Shown: positions 10,372 to 19,620, numbered from the stretch's first letter. The stretch: DNA of 64,000 bases from Falcatimonas sp. MSJ-15 (GCF_018918265.1 NZ_JAHLQC010000005.1:124001-188000); one strand, 5' to 3'. The notes: generated from the sequence alone by a model not told the origin. Translations and numbers: made by a program.

Positions 10372-10893
10372 ATGAAATGGTTCAATCAGCAAGATTTAAA
10401 AGATGTTAATACACTAAGAGCTGCATATAAAAGACTGCTTATCAAATATCATCCAGACAATAATAAGAATGATACGACCGACATGATGCAGGAGATAAAT
10501 GCAGAATATGATAAACTCTTTGAGCAGATTAAATATGCATATGAGAGTTCAGAATCCTATACAAATCAAACAGACCGCCAAAAACAGGCATATGATTGGG
10601 AAAAGGATAAACAGCTTAGAGCAATCATAGCAGCATTATCAAAATTTGCAGGTCTTGAGATTGAGCTTTGTGGCACATGGGTATATGTAAGAGGTGAGAC
10701 CTATCCATATAGGAAAGAACTGAAGGATTTAGGTCTTAGATTTAATCCTCATAAGGGATGCTGGATAATACACTATGATGATTATTATAAATACCATAAA
10801 AAGTCAGCATCAATGTCACATATCAGGGATAAATATGGTTCTGTGATAATCCAGACAGATGCAAGAGAGGAAAGAAGACTAGAAAAATGCTAA
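10372..10893 (+). CDS. J-domain (DnaJ-like) protein
   Basis: LRAAYKRLLIKYHPDNNKN J domain with HPD motif. Confidence 0.75.
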   Translation: MKWFNQQDLKDVNTLRAAYKRLLIKYHPDNNKNDTTDMMQEINAEYDKLFEQIKYAYESSESYTNQTDRQKQAYDWEKDKQLRAIIAALSKFAGLEIELCGTWVYVRGETYPYRKELKDLGLRFNPHKGCWIIHYDDYYKYHKKSASMSHIRDKYGSVIIQTDAREERRLEKC

Positions 10894-10936
10894 TAAATCA
10901 GTTGATTTTTCATTATTTGGAATAATTTTTTCAGTG

Positions 10937-11150
10937 CTATCTATAATATAGTAACCCCACAAAGAGGGGGAGCCCGGTAAGGGCTGCAACCTGTAATGCA
11001 AAAAAGTAGATAGTTGGTGGTGACAGTACCTAAACAGTCACAATTCAAAAGGATTCACTTCATGCTGCCTTAGACGGCGCAGGTTAGCTGAAAATGTAAA
11101 ATAAGCCTTAAACAATCTCAAGAAGAGAAGTTTAGGGCTTATTTTTTTTG
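10937..11150 (+). ncRNA. Candidate structured RNA ending in an intrinsic terminator
   Basis: CCCC/GGGG hairpin (10955-10970 region), AGCCC/GGGCT, GTGAC/GTCAC, GCC-TTAGAC-GGC, AACCTG (10988-10993)/CAGGTT (11080-11085), CTATCTA (10937-10943)/TAGATAG (11007-11013); terminator AATAAGCCTTAAAC...GTTTAGGGCTTATT followed by a T-run. Confidence 0.55.
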
Positions 11151-11410
11151 TGTCTGCTTTTCCGGTCCTCAATTTCCTGCTTTCTTAGAGCAAGCTCTTC
11201 CTGTTCTTCTTTAGAAGCCTCAAATTTTAAAATATCTTCCACCGAGCAGTCAAGTATCAGACACAACTCATTAAGGGTTGGAGTGCTGATTGCTTCATTA
11301 TGCCGCATTCTCCTGAGAGTGTTGCTTGAGATACCCCAATAATAGATGAGCTGATAAGCGGTCAATCCCCTTTTTTCCATAGTAGTCCAAAATGGCTCAT
11401 AGTTTATCAT
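11132..11410 (-). CDS. XRE-family HTH regulator
   Basis: HTH GLTAYQLIYYWGISSNTLRRMRHNEAISTPTLNELCLILDCSVEDIL. Confidence 0.85.
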   Translation of the reverse strand: MINYEPFWTTMEKRGLTAYQLIYYWGISSNTLRRMRHNEAISTPTLNELCLILDCSVEDILKFEASKEEQEELALRKQEIEDRKSRHKKNKP

Positions 11411-11528
11411 GCCAAATCGCCTCCTTTAGAAAATGTGTGTAATAAGTTACTTATATTATTTTAGTGTGTGGGTAATTAGTTGAAAATCAGTCAAATATTG
11501 CAAGGGTAAGATATTGAATATATAAGCC

Positions 11529-11558
11529 TTGCACATTATCCATAAGGTGCGCTATAAT
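11529..11558 (+). promoter_or_regulatory. sigma70-like promoter for the NERD operon
   Basis: TTGCAC-18 nt-TATAAT; flanked by direct repeats AAGGGTAA(G/T)ATATTGAA(T/C)ATA at 11502-11522 and 11573-11593. Confidence 0.6.
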
Positions 11559-11650
11559 GGTACCATAGACATAAGGGTAATATATTGAACATACAAAATA
11601 GGAAATGAGTGAGCTCTTATGGAAAATAACTAACGAAGGGGAAGAGCATA

Positions 11651-13093
11651 ATGGGAATTGTAGATGCCATAGGCACTGGAGTAAGAAAGCTATACACCGA
11701 AAGGAAAGCTATTGAAGATTTTAACAAAATAAAAAAGGAAAGTGGACTAAATGAGCAGGATTGGAATGCAAGATGGGAAACTGTCAGCGGTTATCCTGTA
11801 GAAGTGCAGACTGTTCTTGAAGCCAAAAATGAAGACCATGTCAAATTATATGATAAGGATAAGGAGGATGTGTGGGCCATACAGGGTGAAACCAAGCAGC
11901 TATTGAATGAAGAGGTTCCAGAAATTTTCTGGATTGATTTTTTCAAGACCATCCAGCTGTTTACATGTCAGCCAATAGAGGTAATATTCCAGACTAAAAA
12001 GCCTAAAAAAATTCCAATGGACAGGCTGCTGTATGATATCAGGAACTTTTTGTATGGAGCAGAATCAAACAGAGATATTCAGTTAGATACCCAGATAATC
12101 TTTAACAATTTTGAAAATCTCATTGATGATACAGACAAACATGTAAGGATTGCCCAGAAGGGAAAAAATGGGGAAGATTATGTAGGGCAGGTGTTAAGGC
12201 AGTATGGAAACAAATTCCATTTTCTGGAAAATGTAGTCATTCCAGCATATGAAGAGACTGGTGATACATCAGAAACAGATGTGTATATAGTGAACAGCAA
12301 GGGCGTTTTTGTATGTGAGGTAAAGAACTATGGTGATTCTGGTCAGGTACTTTACATGCCAGATAATGGAGAATGGAAACTGTTTAATGAGCATGGAAGG
12401 CTGATTGCAAACAAGCCATCTGCATTTGTACAGAATGAGAGGCATTGCAATGCAACAAGGAGCTTCATCAAAGAACATCTGGGAATAGATGTTCCGATTT
12501 ATTCAGTTGTCATTATTGCAAATGATAATGTGCGGATAGAAAATGAAAATCCTCAGAAGCATATAGTTATCAGGGCACAGCAGATTGGAGAGTTGGTGAA
12601 ATGCTTTGAGGATGCCATTGATGAAGAGACACAACAGCAGATAGTTGATGCATTTGAAGAAAATAAGCTTGACCCAAATGATTTCCCAGTAAAGATAAAT
12701 GCAGACAGGGCAAGATATTTACAGAAGTGGGTAAAAGAATATATCCCATACCTGAAAGAAAATGTGAAGATGGCAAATGCTTATGAGAAGAGGGTCAGTA
12801 CACAGAACAAAATCACATGGGCTATCACAATTGTGCTTGCAATTATGACTATGATACCACTTGTATTAGAGGGAGAAGGACTTGTCATATTTTTTGGAAT
12901 ATTAGCATGGGGTGCAGGTTTTGTAGCCAATACAAAACTTTCAACAGTTTTTGCAATAGCAGCAATTATTCTGCTCCCAGTCTGGATAATTACATTTAAA
13001 CCAGCACTCGGAGCACTTGGAATTGCATGTATATTTATCAGCTTTTTACTCATTGATAGAGCAGATAAGAGAAATCAGGAAAACAATCAATAA
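11651..13093 (+). CDS. NERD domain (nuclease-related) protein with C-terminal TM segments
   Basis: KGKNGEDYVGQVLRQYG...ETDVYIVNSKGVFVCEVKNYG; hydrophobic C-terminal helices. Confidence 0.8.
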   Translation: MGIVDAIGTGVRKLYTERKAIEDFNKIKKESGLNEQDWNARWETVSGYPVEVQTVLEAKNEDHVKLYDKDKEDVWAIQGETKQLLNEEVPEIFWIDFFKTIQLFTCQPIEVIFQTKKPKKIPMDRLLYDIRNFLYGAESNRDIQLDTQIIFNNFENLIDDTDKHVRIAQKGKNGEDYVGQVLRQYGNKFHFLENVVIPAYEETGDTSETDVYIVNSKGVFVCEVKNYGDSGQVLYMPDNGEWKLFNEHGRLIANKPSAFVQNERHCNATRSFIKEHLGIDVPIYSVVIIANDNVRIENENPQKHIVIRAQQIGELVKCFEDAIDEETQQQIVDAFEENKLDPNDFPVKINADRARYLQKWVKEYIPYLKENVKMANAYEKRVSTQNKITWAITIVLAIMTMIPLVLEGEGLVIFFGILAWGAGFVANTKLSTVFAIAAIILLPVWIITFKPALGALGIACIFISFLLIDRADKRNQENNQ

Positions 13094-13114
13094 TAGAATT
13101 ATGGAGGAAAATAA

Positions 13115-13906
13115 ATGATGAAAAAAAGAACTTTATTTTTAACACTTACACTAACTATGGCAATGTCCGTGACTTCACTTACTGGATGTGGAACTCAAGC
13201 AAAAGCAACTTATGATGAAAATGAAGAAGCATCTACAATGGAAGAAGAGGTCATTGTAGCAAATGATAGTACAAAAGATTCTACAGAAGAAACAGAATCA
13301 GTTGAAAATGATATTCCAAGTACAACTTATGGAGATTTGGTTGTTTATAATGATGCAATTAAGACTGATTATGAAGTAGATTTAGAAACATTTCAACCAT
13401 CTGATGAAGAATATACATTATCTGACAATGTAGACATTTACTACACTGATGGATGGCAAGCTGGCTATTTGAAAAAGGGTGCAACAATTTCTGTATATGA
13501 TGTTTCAACTGATTGGATTAGAATTTATAATCCTGAAAAAACAGATACATTTACAATTGATTTCCTTTTAGTAAAAGCAGGAGATTTGTCAAAATCAACA
13601 TCAAGTGATGTTACAACAAACGCAGAAGCAGCATTTACACAAGATGAAGTGTTAAAAGCAATTCAAGAAAGATTTTCTAATAAAGATATGGGATATGAAC
13701 TTCTTAATGCTCCTGAATCAGATATGCAAAAAGCTGAATTTAGTGTAAGCAAAACAGAGACAATTCCAACTTCAATTGTAGACTCTTATTTATATGCTAA
13801 ATTAAATTTGAGCGATTATACAAAATTCTACATTGAAGAAAATGGAGAAGACAATGAAAATTATAACTTTGTAATCTATTACAAAGATTTATACCAAGCT
13901 GAATAA
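13115..13906 (+). CDS. Putative lipoprotein with SH3b-like segment
   Basis: Signal peptide with lipobox SLTGCG; LSDNVDIYYTDGWQAGYLKKGATISVYDVSTDWIRIY. Confidence 0.65.
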   Translation: MMKKRTLFLTLTLTMAMSVTSLTGCGTQAKATYDENEEASTMEEEVIVANDSTKDSTEETESVENDIPSTTYGDLVVYNDAIKTDYEVDLETFQPSDEEYTLSDNVDIYYTDGWQAGYLKKGATISVYDVSTDWIRIYNPEKTDTFTIDFLLVKAGDLSKSTSSDVTTNAEAAFTQDEVLKAIQERFSNKDMGYELLNAPESDMQKAEFSVSKTETIPTSIVDSYLYAKLNLSDYTKFYIEENGEDNENYNFVIYYKDLYQAE

Positions 13907-13977
13907 AACTGAATAACCTTCCTATTTTTTGGAAGGTTATTTATTTTCTATAATAAAATTGAAAGGAGAAATTATTT

Positions 13978-14937
13978 ATGAAAAATAGAAAATTACTAAT
14001 TTTATTTATGAGCATTAGTATGTTATTAGCAGGTTGTGGAACCAATACTACTAATAACATTGAAGAAACAGAAACAATTGAAACAAGCAAAAATGATTTA
14101 AGTGTCGTAGACACAGAGGTGCAGGACACTGAATCTAGTGAAGAACAAGAATTAAAATTAAAAGAATATGATTATTCTTTTGAAGATAGAAGTATTTCAA
14201 TAATTGGAACTCCTATTTTAGACTCTTCAACTTTCCAAGAAGATATACAAGAAATTCATTTAAAAGATAGTGTTGATTTATATATTGATGAAAATTTAAA
14301 AGTTGGATATACCAAACCTGATATTGATATTTATATTTTAGGAAAAACAGATGGATGGTATTCTTTACAAGTTGGAGACAAAAGGCGTTTTGCTAAAATG
14401 GATGAAGTGGATAAATCTATAGAGCAGTCCAATGAATCTAGTGATTCAAATGAAGAGTCTAAAACACAAGAATCTTCTTCAACTAGTGAGACTACCAAGA
14501 AAGAAACTTCAAATAAAAAAGATACTACAAGTACAAAAAATGAGAGTACTAATACTAACAATAACACAAGCAACAATAATACCTCTAATACAGCAAAACA
14601 AGAGCAACCTACAAATAGTGAACCTAAAGTAGAAGAAACTCAACCACAAGAACAACCAACTACAAGCAATAAATATACACCAGAAGAAGCCATTGCTTAT
14701 TATCGCTCACAAGTAGAAGCTCAAGGTATGCAATGGGACCCTAGTATTAAAGCTGAAGCATCATGGGGAACTGGATGGATTCCATTAAGTAAAGATGAAT
14801 TGAATGCTGATTACATTTCAAATGCAATGGCAGGGTATAATTATGGAGATGGAACAGGAAATCCCAAAAGATTATATTATATAGAAGTTACTGGAAGTGA
14901 TGAAAATTATGTTTACATTACAGAATGGGTTGCTTAA
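13978..14937 (+). CDS. Putative lipoprotein paralogous to 13115-13906, with S/T/N-rich linker
   Basis: Lipobox LLAGCG; LKDSVDLYIDENLKVGYTKPDIDIYILGKTDGWYSL; low-complexity linker. Confidence 0.65.
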   Translation: MKNRKLLILFMSISMLLAGCGTNTTNNIEETETIETSKNDLSVVDTEVQDTESSEEQELKLKEYDYSFEDRSISIIGTPILDSSTFQEDIQEIHLKDSVDLYIDENLKVGYTKPDIDIYILGKTDGWYSLQVGDKRRFAKMDEVDKSIEQSNESSDSNEESKTQESSSTSETTKKETSNKKDTTSTKNESTNTNNNTSNNNTSNTAKQEQPTNSEPKVEETQPQEQPTTSNKYTPEEAIAYYRSQVEAQGMQWDPSIKAEASWGTGWIPLSKDELNADYISNAMAGYNYGDGTGNPKRLYYIEVTGSDENYVYITEWVA

Positions 14938-14987
14938 ATAAACATAATTTATAAAAAAGAATTCTCAATTGAGAACTCTTTTTTAAA

Positions 14988-15318
14988 TTATTGAACAATA
15001 TGAACAATACTATCATCTGCTCCTGTAGACTTGATTGTGTAACCAAGTTCAATTGCATCACCTATATATCTATTTTGTATTGTGTTTGGATAATCAAATG
15101 GTGTTGCTGCTACAATAGGAGTCCAAATAATAACACTGTGTTCTCCTTTGGCTTTTACATCATATGAACCTTCTACTATACCAGGTGTTTTTACATCAGG
15201 TGCAAGTTGGTTTGTATAGAATTTCATATTTTGGAAACTACTTGATACTCCATTTTCTACACTCTTACTCATTGTGTAAGTAATTGTTGTTGTAGAGAAA
15301 TCTTTACTATAAGAAACT
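14988..15318 (-). pseudogene. Apparent C-terminal fragment of an unidentified protein fused by position to the 3' end of the RuvC-like gene
   Basis: Open frame KIKVSYSKDFSTTTITYTMSKSVENG...DSIVHIVQ lacks its own start/RBS; the only upstream start lies inside the adjacent CDS. Confidence 0.4.
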
Positions 15319-15987
15319 TTAATTTTTGAAATTCCAATCCATTCTTGTATATTTATTTGGAACAGGGATATTGTGTGCCTTGCAATCATCTTTCATCTTT
15401 TGAAAGAAGCTGTAGAAAGCACAAGCAAAGGCATCTGCCATGTGGTTGTTGTAGAGGAGCTTTTCATCCTTAGTCCATGAAAAAGCTGCCTGGCAAATAG
15501 TATCTTTTTCTGCATTTCCATCCCCTGTAAGGCAATATTTAATTGCCTTGGGTGGAATAGGCTTATAGGTATGGTGCAACTGATAAGCCATGAGTGAAAT
15601 GATATTTGTTGTTGCCTGTGCAGCAAGCACTGATTGCAGTCTTTTACTTGATGTGACAGGAATTACCTCAAATGTCAGACATTCAACATTCTTGTGGGAG
15701 AAGAGGTTAAAATACTGATTACAAAGGAATATCTGCTTATCAATCTGAGACCATAATTTTGCAAGGTCATTTTCATAATAATAGGCATCATTATATTTAA
15801 AATCTACGACCGCGCCATTTTTCTGTATTAATTCCAAGCTGGCAAAGGCATTGTTTGTAACTCCTGAATCCATGCCAATCATAATAGATGGCTCATCTAT
15901 TGCATTGTAAGGCAGATAGCATTGTAAAGGAAAAGCATCTGGAATAGCTTGTGTTCTTTCAATATTTTTCTTTTGTGTATAAGACAT
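15319..15987 (-). CDS. RuvC-like (RNase H fold) Holliday junction resolvase
   Basis: IGMDSGVTNNAFASLEL (first Asp), CLTFEVIPV (Glu), KYCLTGDGNAEKDTICQAAF (RuvC-type TGxGxAxK), NNHMADAFACAFYSFF (C-terminal Asp). Confidence 0.75.
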   Translation of the reverse strand: MSYTQKKNIERTQAIPDAFPLQCYLPYNAIDEPSIMIGMDSGVTNNAFASLELIQKNGAVVDFKYNDAYYYENDLAKLWSQIDKQIFLCNQYFNLFSHKNVECLTFEVIPVTSSKRLQSVLAAQATTNIISLMAYQLHHTYKPIPPKAIKYCLTGDGNAEKDTICQAAFSWTKDEKLLYNNHMADAFACAFYSFFQKMKDDCKAHNIPVPNKYTRMDWNFKN

Positions 15988-15990
15988 AAG

Positions 15991-16746
15991 TTATTTTCCT
16001 CCTGAATGCTTTCTTCTAGTGTCTCCTGTGAGTATGGAGAGAGGTTTGCTCTTGGTATGGATAATCATATGTGGTTCAAAATAATTTTTGATATGTTCTT
16101 CCAATTCCTGCAATTGCTCCTTTGCCATAGAATAATTTCTTGTCTTGCCAGGCAAGAGGATAACAGATAAGTCAACATGATTTTTATGTAGGTCAATGCT
16201 CTTGATAATCAATCTACAATCAGGATTATCAAAGAAAGCACTAAACCAATGGTTAGCAGGGTAATCATTTTTTTCTGCATAGAAGCTATTATTTAAACCA
16301 TAGCCAAGGGCATTGTCAAAGTAATTCATATAGGCAAGGGCAGTATCTCCTCTATGCAACAATGCAGGGTAGACCATATTTATATATTTAAAGAAGGTAG
16401 ATGGTGTAAGTGGTTCTGGGGCATATACATTAAAGAAAATATCATGCTTTGCTTCCTCTTTTAAGGAAAGTAGATATTTGATAATGCCTTCATCCTGTGC
16501 AGTAACCTTTTTATCCCATGTTGCATAGAAATCTGGTGTAACAATAAAATGCTTGTATTCTATAAGCTGCTCCTGCTCTATAAGGTCTAAGATTGCAAAG
16601 TCCACTTGCTTTTGGTTATTACATTCAAATAGGTCTGTTACCATTTTGATAAGCTGGCTTTTTCTAATAGGTCTATTGATAGTGGTGCAGATAGTGAGGA
16701 GCATGGCTCCTAAATCTGTTAATTCTAATGTTTTAGTATTTTTCAT
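15991..16746 (-). CDS. Conserved hypothetical protein, N-terminal wHTH-like
   Basis: Long ORF in operon with 15319-15987; ELTDLGAMLLTICTTINRPIRKSQLIKMVTDLF helical segment. Confidence 0.6.
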   Translation of the reverse strand: MKNTKTLELTDLGAMLLTICTTINRPIRKSQLIKMVTDLFECNNQKQVDFAILDLIEQEQLIEYKHFIVTPDFYATWDKKVTAQDEGIIKYLLSLKEEAKHDIFFNVYAPEPLTPSTFFKYINMVYPALLHRGDTALAYMNYFDNALGYGLNNSFYAEKNDYPANHWFSAFFDNPDCRLIIKSIDLHKNHVDLSVILLPGKTRNYSMAKEQLQELEEHIKNYFEPHMIIHTKSKPLSILTGDTRRKHSGGK

Positions 16747-16906
16747 AGGTTTTCAATTCCTTTCTTTTCTCATCTATGTAAAATGTCATTTTATAAAATG
16801 GCATATTATAAAATTTGGTGTGTGCAAAATAAAATATGGTGTGCATGAAATAAAATCTTATTACTAGATTATGTTATTTTGTGAGCAATGGATTTTATGT
16901 TATGTT

Positions 16907-18046
16907 TTAGCTTTGCGGTCTTAAATTGTATTTATCAAAAATATCCATGCTCTTGTATGTTGCACTGATATTCTCCCAATATTGGGGAAGTAAGCCCACA
17001 TTTTTCATGGCATAAAATTTTTTGCTATATCCGGACATCTCCTGATTATAGAAATCATAGGCCTCAATGGATTCATCTTTGGATAGATGGTCTACTCTAT
17101 CCTTGTCCCATACATAAATAGTAGCTTCTAAGAACAAATCCTTAAACTTGCAATATCTGTTTAACATTAGATATATGAAAGAAAGATTTTGATAGAGTTT
17201 TTTCACATTAATGTTATTATTGGTATCAAAGAATGCAACCTTGATAGTATCAGGTGTCACATCTTCAATTACAAATCCCTGTTTGTGGAAATTATTAAGG
17301 TTATAAAAATATTTGCTCTTTTCAACATCTGATGTATAAGAGTTTCTCTCGGTATCTCGCTGTATTTTGGCTTTACATTTTTGTAATTGTAAGTCCTGTT
17401 TTAATTGGTTGCAGATGTAAGCATCTTTTTCATAAGCGGCAATCTCATAATCTCTAGTAAAATCATAATCAAGGGCAATCCCTTGTTTTGTACATACATC
17501 TTTGAATCTCTCATAAAAATCAAAGGTGTTGCATTGGTTGCCTGGTAATAGAATATTAGAGGAAGACCAATACAAATAGGATAGAAGATTATCCTCTGAT
17601 ATTAAAAGGTTTCTTTGCTTCATATCAGGAATCAAATGCTGGATAATATATTCCACCTTAAAAATCTGATTATAGACCTTGGCATTTGTGAAATTTAATG
17701 CAGGCACATCACCAGTTGTTTCTTTACTATAAAAGTAACTTCTGGGGTATTTACTAAGATAGAGCATTTGTGTCTTGCATGGCTTTTGAATTTGCACCTG
17801 AAGAAGGAAGCCATTCACTATTAGTTCAGCAATGGAAAATTCAACATCTGTAATATCTGCATCTGGGTGTAACATGCAGTAGAGAACCTTTAGCTGCTTT
17901 CTCAATAACATATCTCCTAATGTATGCACAAGTGAGATTAAATATTTGTGCTTATCAAATAGAGCTTCTTTTTGTTCATTGGTTAATTTATGTGTTGTGT
18001 GTTTCATTTGTATTTTCATCTCCTTTATAAGTTTATGTGTGTACAA
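16907..18046 (-). CDS. Conserved hypothetical protein of the RuvC-like operon
   Basis: 379-aa ORF, same strand as and overlapping the adjacent gene (start 18046, neighbour stop 18033). Confidence 0.6.
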   Translation of the reverse strand: MYTHKLIKEMKIQMKHTTHKLTNEQKEALFDKHKYLISLVHTLGDMLLRKQLKVLYCMLHPDADITDVEFSIAELIVNGFLLQVQIQKPCKTQMLYLSKYPRSYFYSKETTGDVPALNFTNAKVYNQIFKVEYIIQHLIPDMKQRNLLISEDNLLSYLYWSSSNILLPGNQCNTFDFYERFKDVCTKQGIALDYDFTRDYEIAAYEKDAYICNQLKQDLQLQKCKAKIQRDTERNSYTSDVEKSKYFYNLNNFHKQGFVIEDVTPDTIKVAFFDTNNNINVKKLYQNLSFIYLMLNRYCKFKDLFLEATIYVWDKDRVDHLSKDESIEAYDFYNQEMSGYSKKFYAMKNVGLLPQYWENISATYKSMDIFDKYNLRPQS

Positions 18047-18638
18047 ATGTGACTTCTACAGAGAGAAGCTCACATGTCATGGTTTTAGATTCTATCTCTT
18101 CATTTCCATAGCTATCTGTTGTAATTTCAATTGCTTCCCAAGTACCTTGTTCTGTTTTATAGATGATGTCTGGCATACTCAATTGATTGTTCTGCAAGGC
18201 CTCCACAAGCTCTTGATAATGGTCATGTTCTTGCTTATCAAGGTACTCTTGTAAGCGGTCCTCTATAAAGGGGAGCAATTCTCTTTCTGATAAGCAGGAA
18301 TCCAATTCCTTTTTGCTTAGATTGTTTACAAGGTACTCAGATACCTTTGCATTATGGGAAGAGGCATTGGCATTTGAAATAAAATGCTTAGTGTGGCATT
18401 CCTGTCTGCAGAAGTCCTTGCCTTTGTTTCCTAGTTCAAAGTAGGTTCTTATGCCATTACCATTTTTATCTACAACAGATGTTTCTTTGATAAGTCCTGC
18501 ATGGAGATAGGACTTGATGCGATTGTCTGTAATCTCCATTTTATGGAAGGTATCTCTATCCATTGCTCCAGATTTAGCAAGGATGCTCATGGTCCTTCGG
18601 TCTTTTGGATAGACATGTTTTAATGGTATATATTTCAT
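18033..18638 (-). CDS. HTH plus nuclease-fold-like protein (replication-relaxation-like?)
   Basis: N-terminal HTH-like segment; C-terminal SMPDIIYKTEQGTWEAIEITTDSYGNEEIESK resembles a degenerate PD-(D/E)xK / Replic_Relax pattern; RBS upstream. Confidence 0.5.
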   Translation of the reverse strand: MKYIPLKHVYPKDRRTMSILAKSGAMDRDTFHKMEITDNRIKSYLHAGLIKETSVVDKNGNGIRTYFELGNKGKDFCRQECHTKHFISNANASSHNAKVSEYLVNNLSKKELDSCLSERELLPFIEDRLQEYLDKQEHDHYQELVEALQNNQLSMPDIIYKTEQGTWEAIEITTDSYGNEEIESKTMTCELLSVEVTFVHT

Positions 18639-18743
18639 GTTGTATCATCTCCTTTGTATATTTTTGGGGCAGATGATGCCCCCTGTTCGTTAGAACAGCA
18701 CTTCTAAAACAAAATGCTTTTCATGTACTGATTGATTTTATGA

Positions 18744-18874
18744 AGAGAGACCGAGCGAACCAAGGCACCAAAAAAGGTTGCCCGTAGGGTGAGCCAGCGG
18801 CTCCCTTTTTGTTCTGGTGCTGAAGGCGGAACTTTGAAAACTTTTAGTTTTCATTGTGGAGGCGAGGTCTCTCT
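18744..18874. other. Multi-stem structured non-coding element (structured RNA or oriT-like DNA)
   Basis: Outer stem AGAGAGACC 18744-18752 / GGTCTCTCT 18866-18874; nested GCACCA/TGGTGC, AAAAAGG/CCTTTTT, GCCC/GGGT, GAGCC/GGCTC, GAAAAC/GTTTTC. Confidence 0.6.
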
Positions 18875-19378
18875 ACTCCATTACTCTTGTTTATCATTAT
18901 TTTTTATAGCAAGTAGCTGCGTATTATGAAAAGTCCCTCATTTTTTAACTACTTAATGTATTGTAGATGTTTGTGGTAATGATTATTCTGAAAAAATGCA
19001 CTATCAAAGAAAAATGCTGCTAAGAAGAAAAAGAGGTTTGCAACTGTATGTGAGAGGTGGCAGTCTGCTAAGAAATTTTTTCATAGACAGATACTGCATA
19101 TGTACCAAGATGCAATAGCTTTTTCTTTCTTAGAAGCATATTTTGTTTAACCAAAATAATCCTTATTATTAAATACAAAAATTGGGGGGGTAAAATTAGC
19201 ATAAAAATCCATCAAACCATTGATTTTACTAGGGTTAGAAGCGTTTTTGCCGTAGAAAAAGTTTTGTCTACAAGCTATGAGAAAAGTTTTTTATGAATAT
19301 AAAAATTATTTTTGTGAATATTTTATAAATATAAAAAGATTTTGTTGAAAGAAATTGTAAAAAATATACAAAACTTCA

Positions 19379-19620
19379 TTGACAAGTGCATTCCAATATG
19401 ATATGATAAACATGTAAAGGAGATAAGACCTTTACATAAAATAAAATTAACAGACATTACATTAGGAAGGTCATATAGATTCTATAGTTTACTAGAGAAG
19501 CTATTATGACATTGTTGAAAAAAGAATACGCATACCATATGGAAAATATTTAGTTGATATTTTCTATTGTAGTTGTGGATTCTAATTTCATTTTCTTAGT
19601 GTAATGTCTTTTTTTTATTT
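19379..19620 (+). ncRNA. Candidate structured RNA/leader, copy 2
   Basis: TTGACA-17 nt-TATGAT; hairpin GTAAAGG-AGATAAGA-CCTTTAC; closing stem 19452-19465/19596-19609 followed by an 8-nt T-run; GTCATA/TATGAC; GGAAAATAT/ATATTTTCT; same architecture as 2638-2861. Confidence 0.7.
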
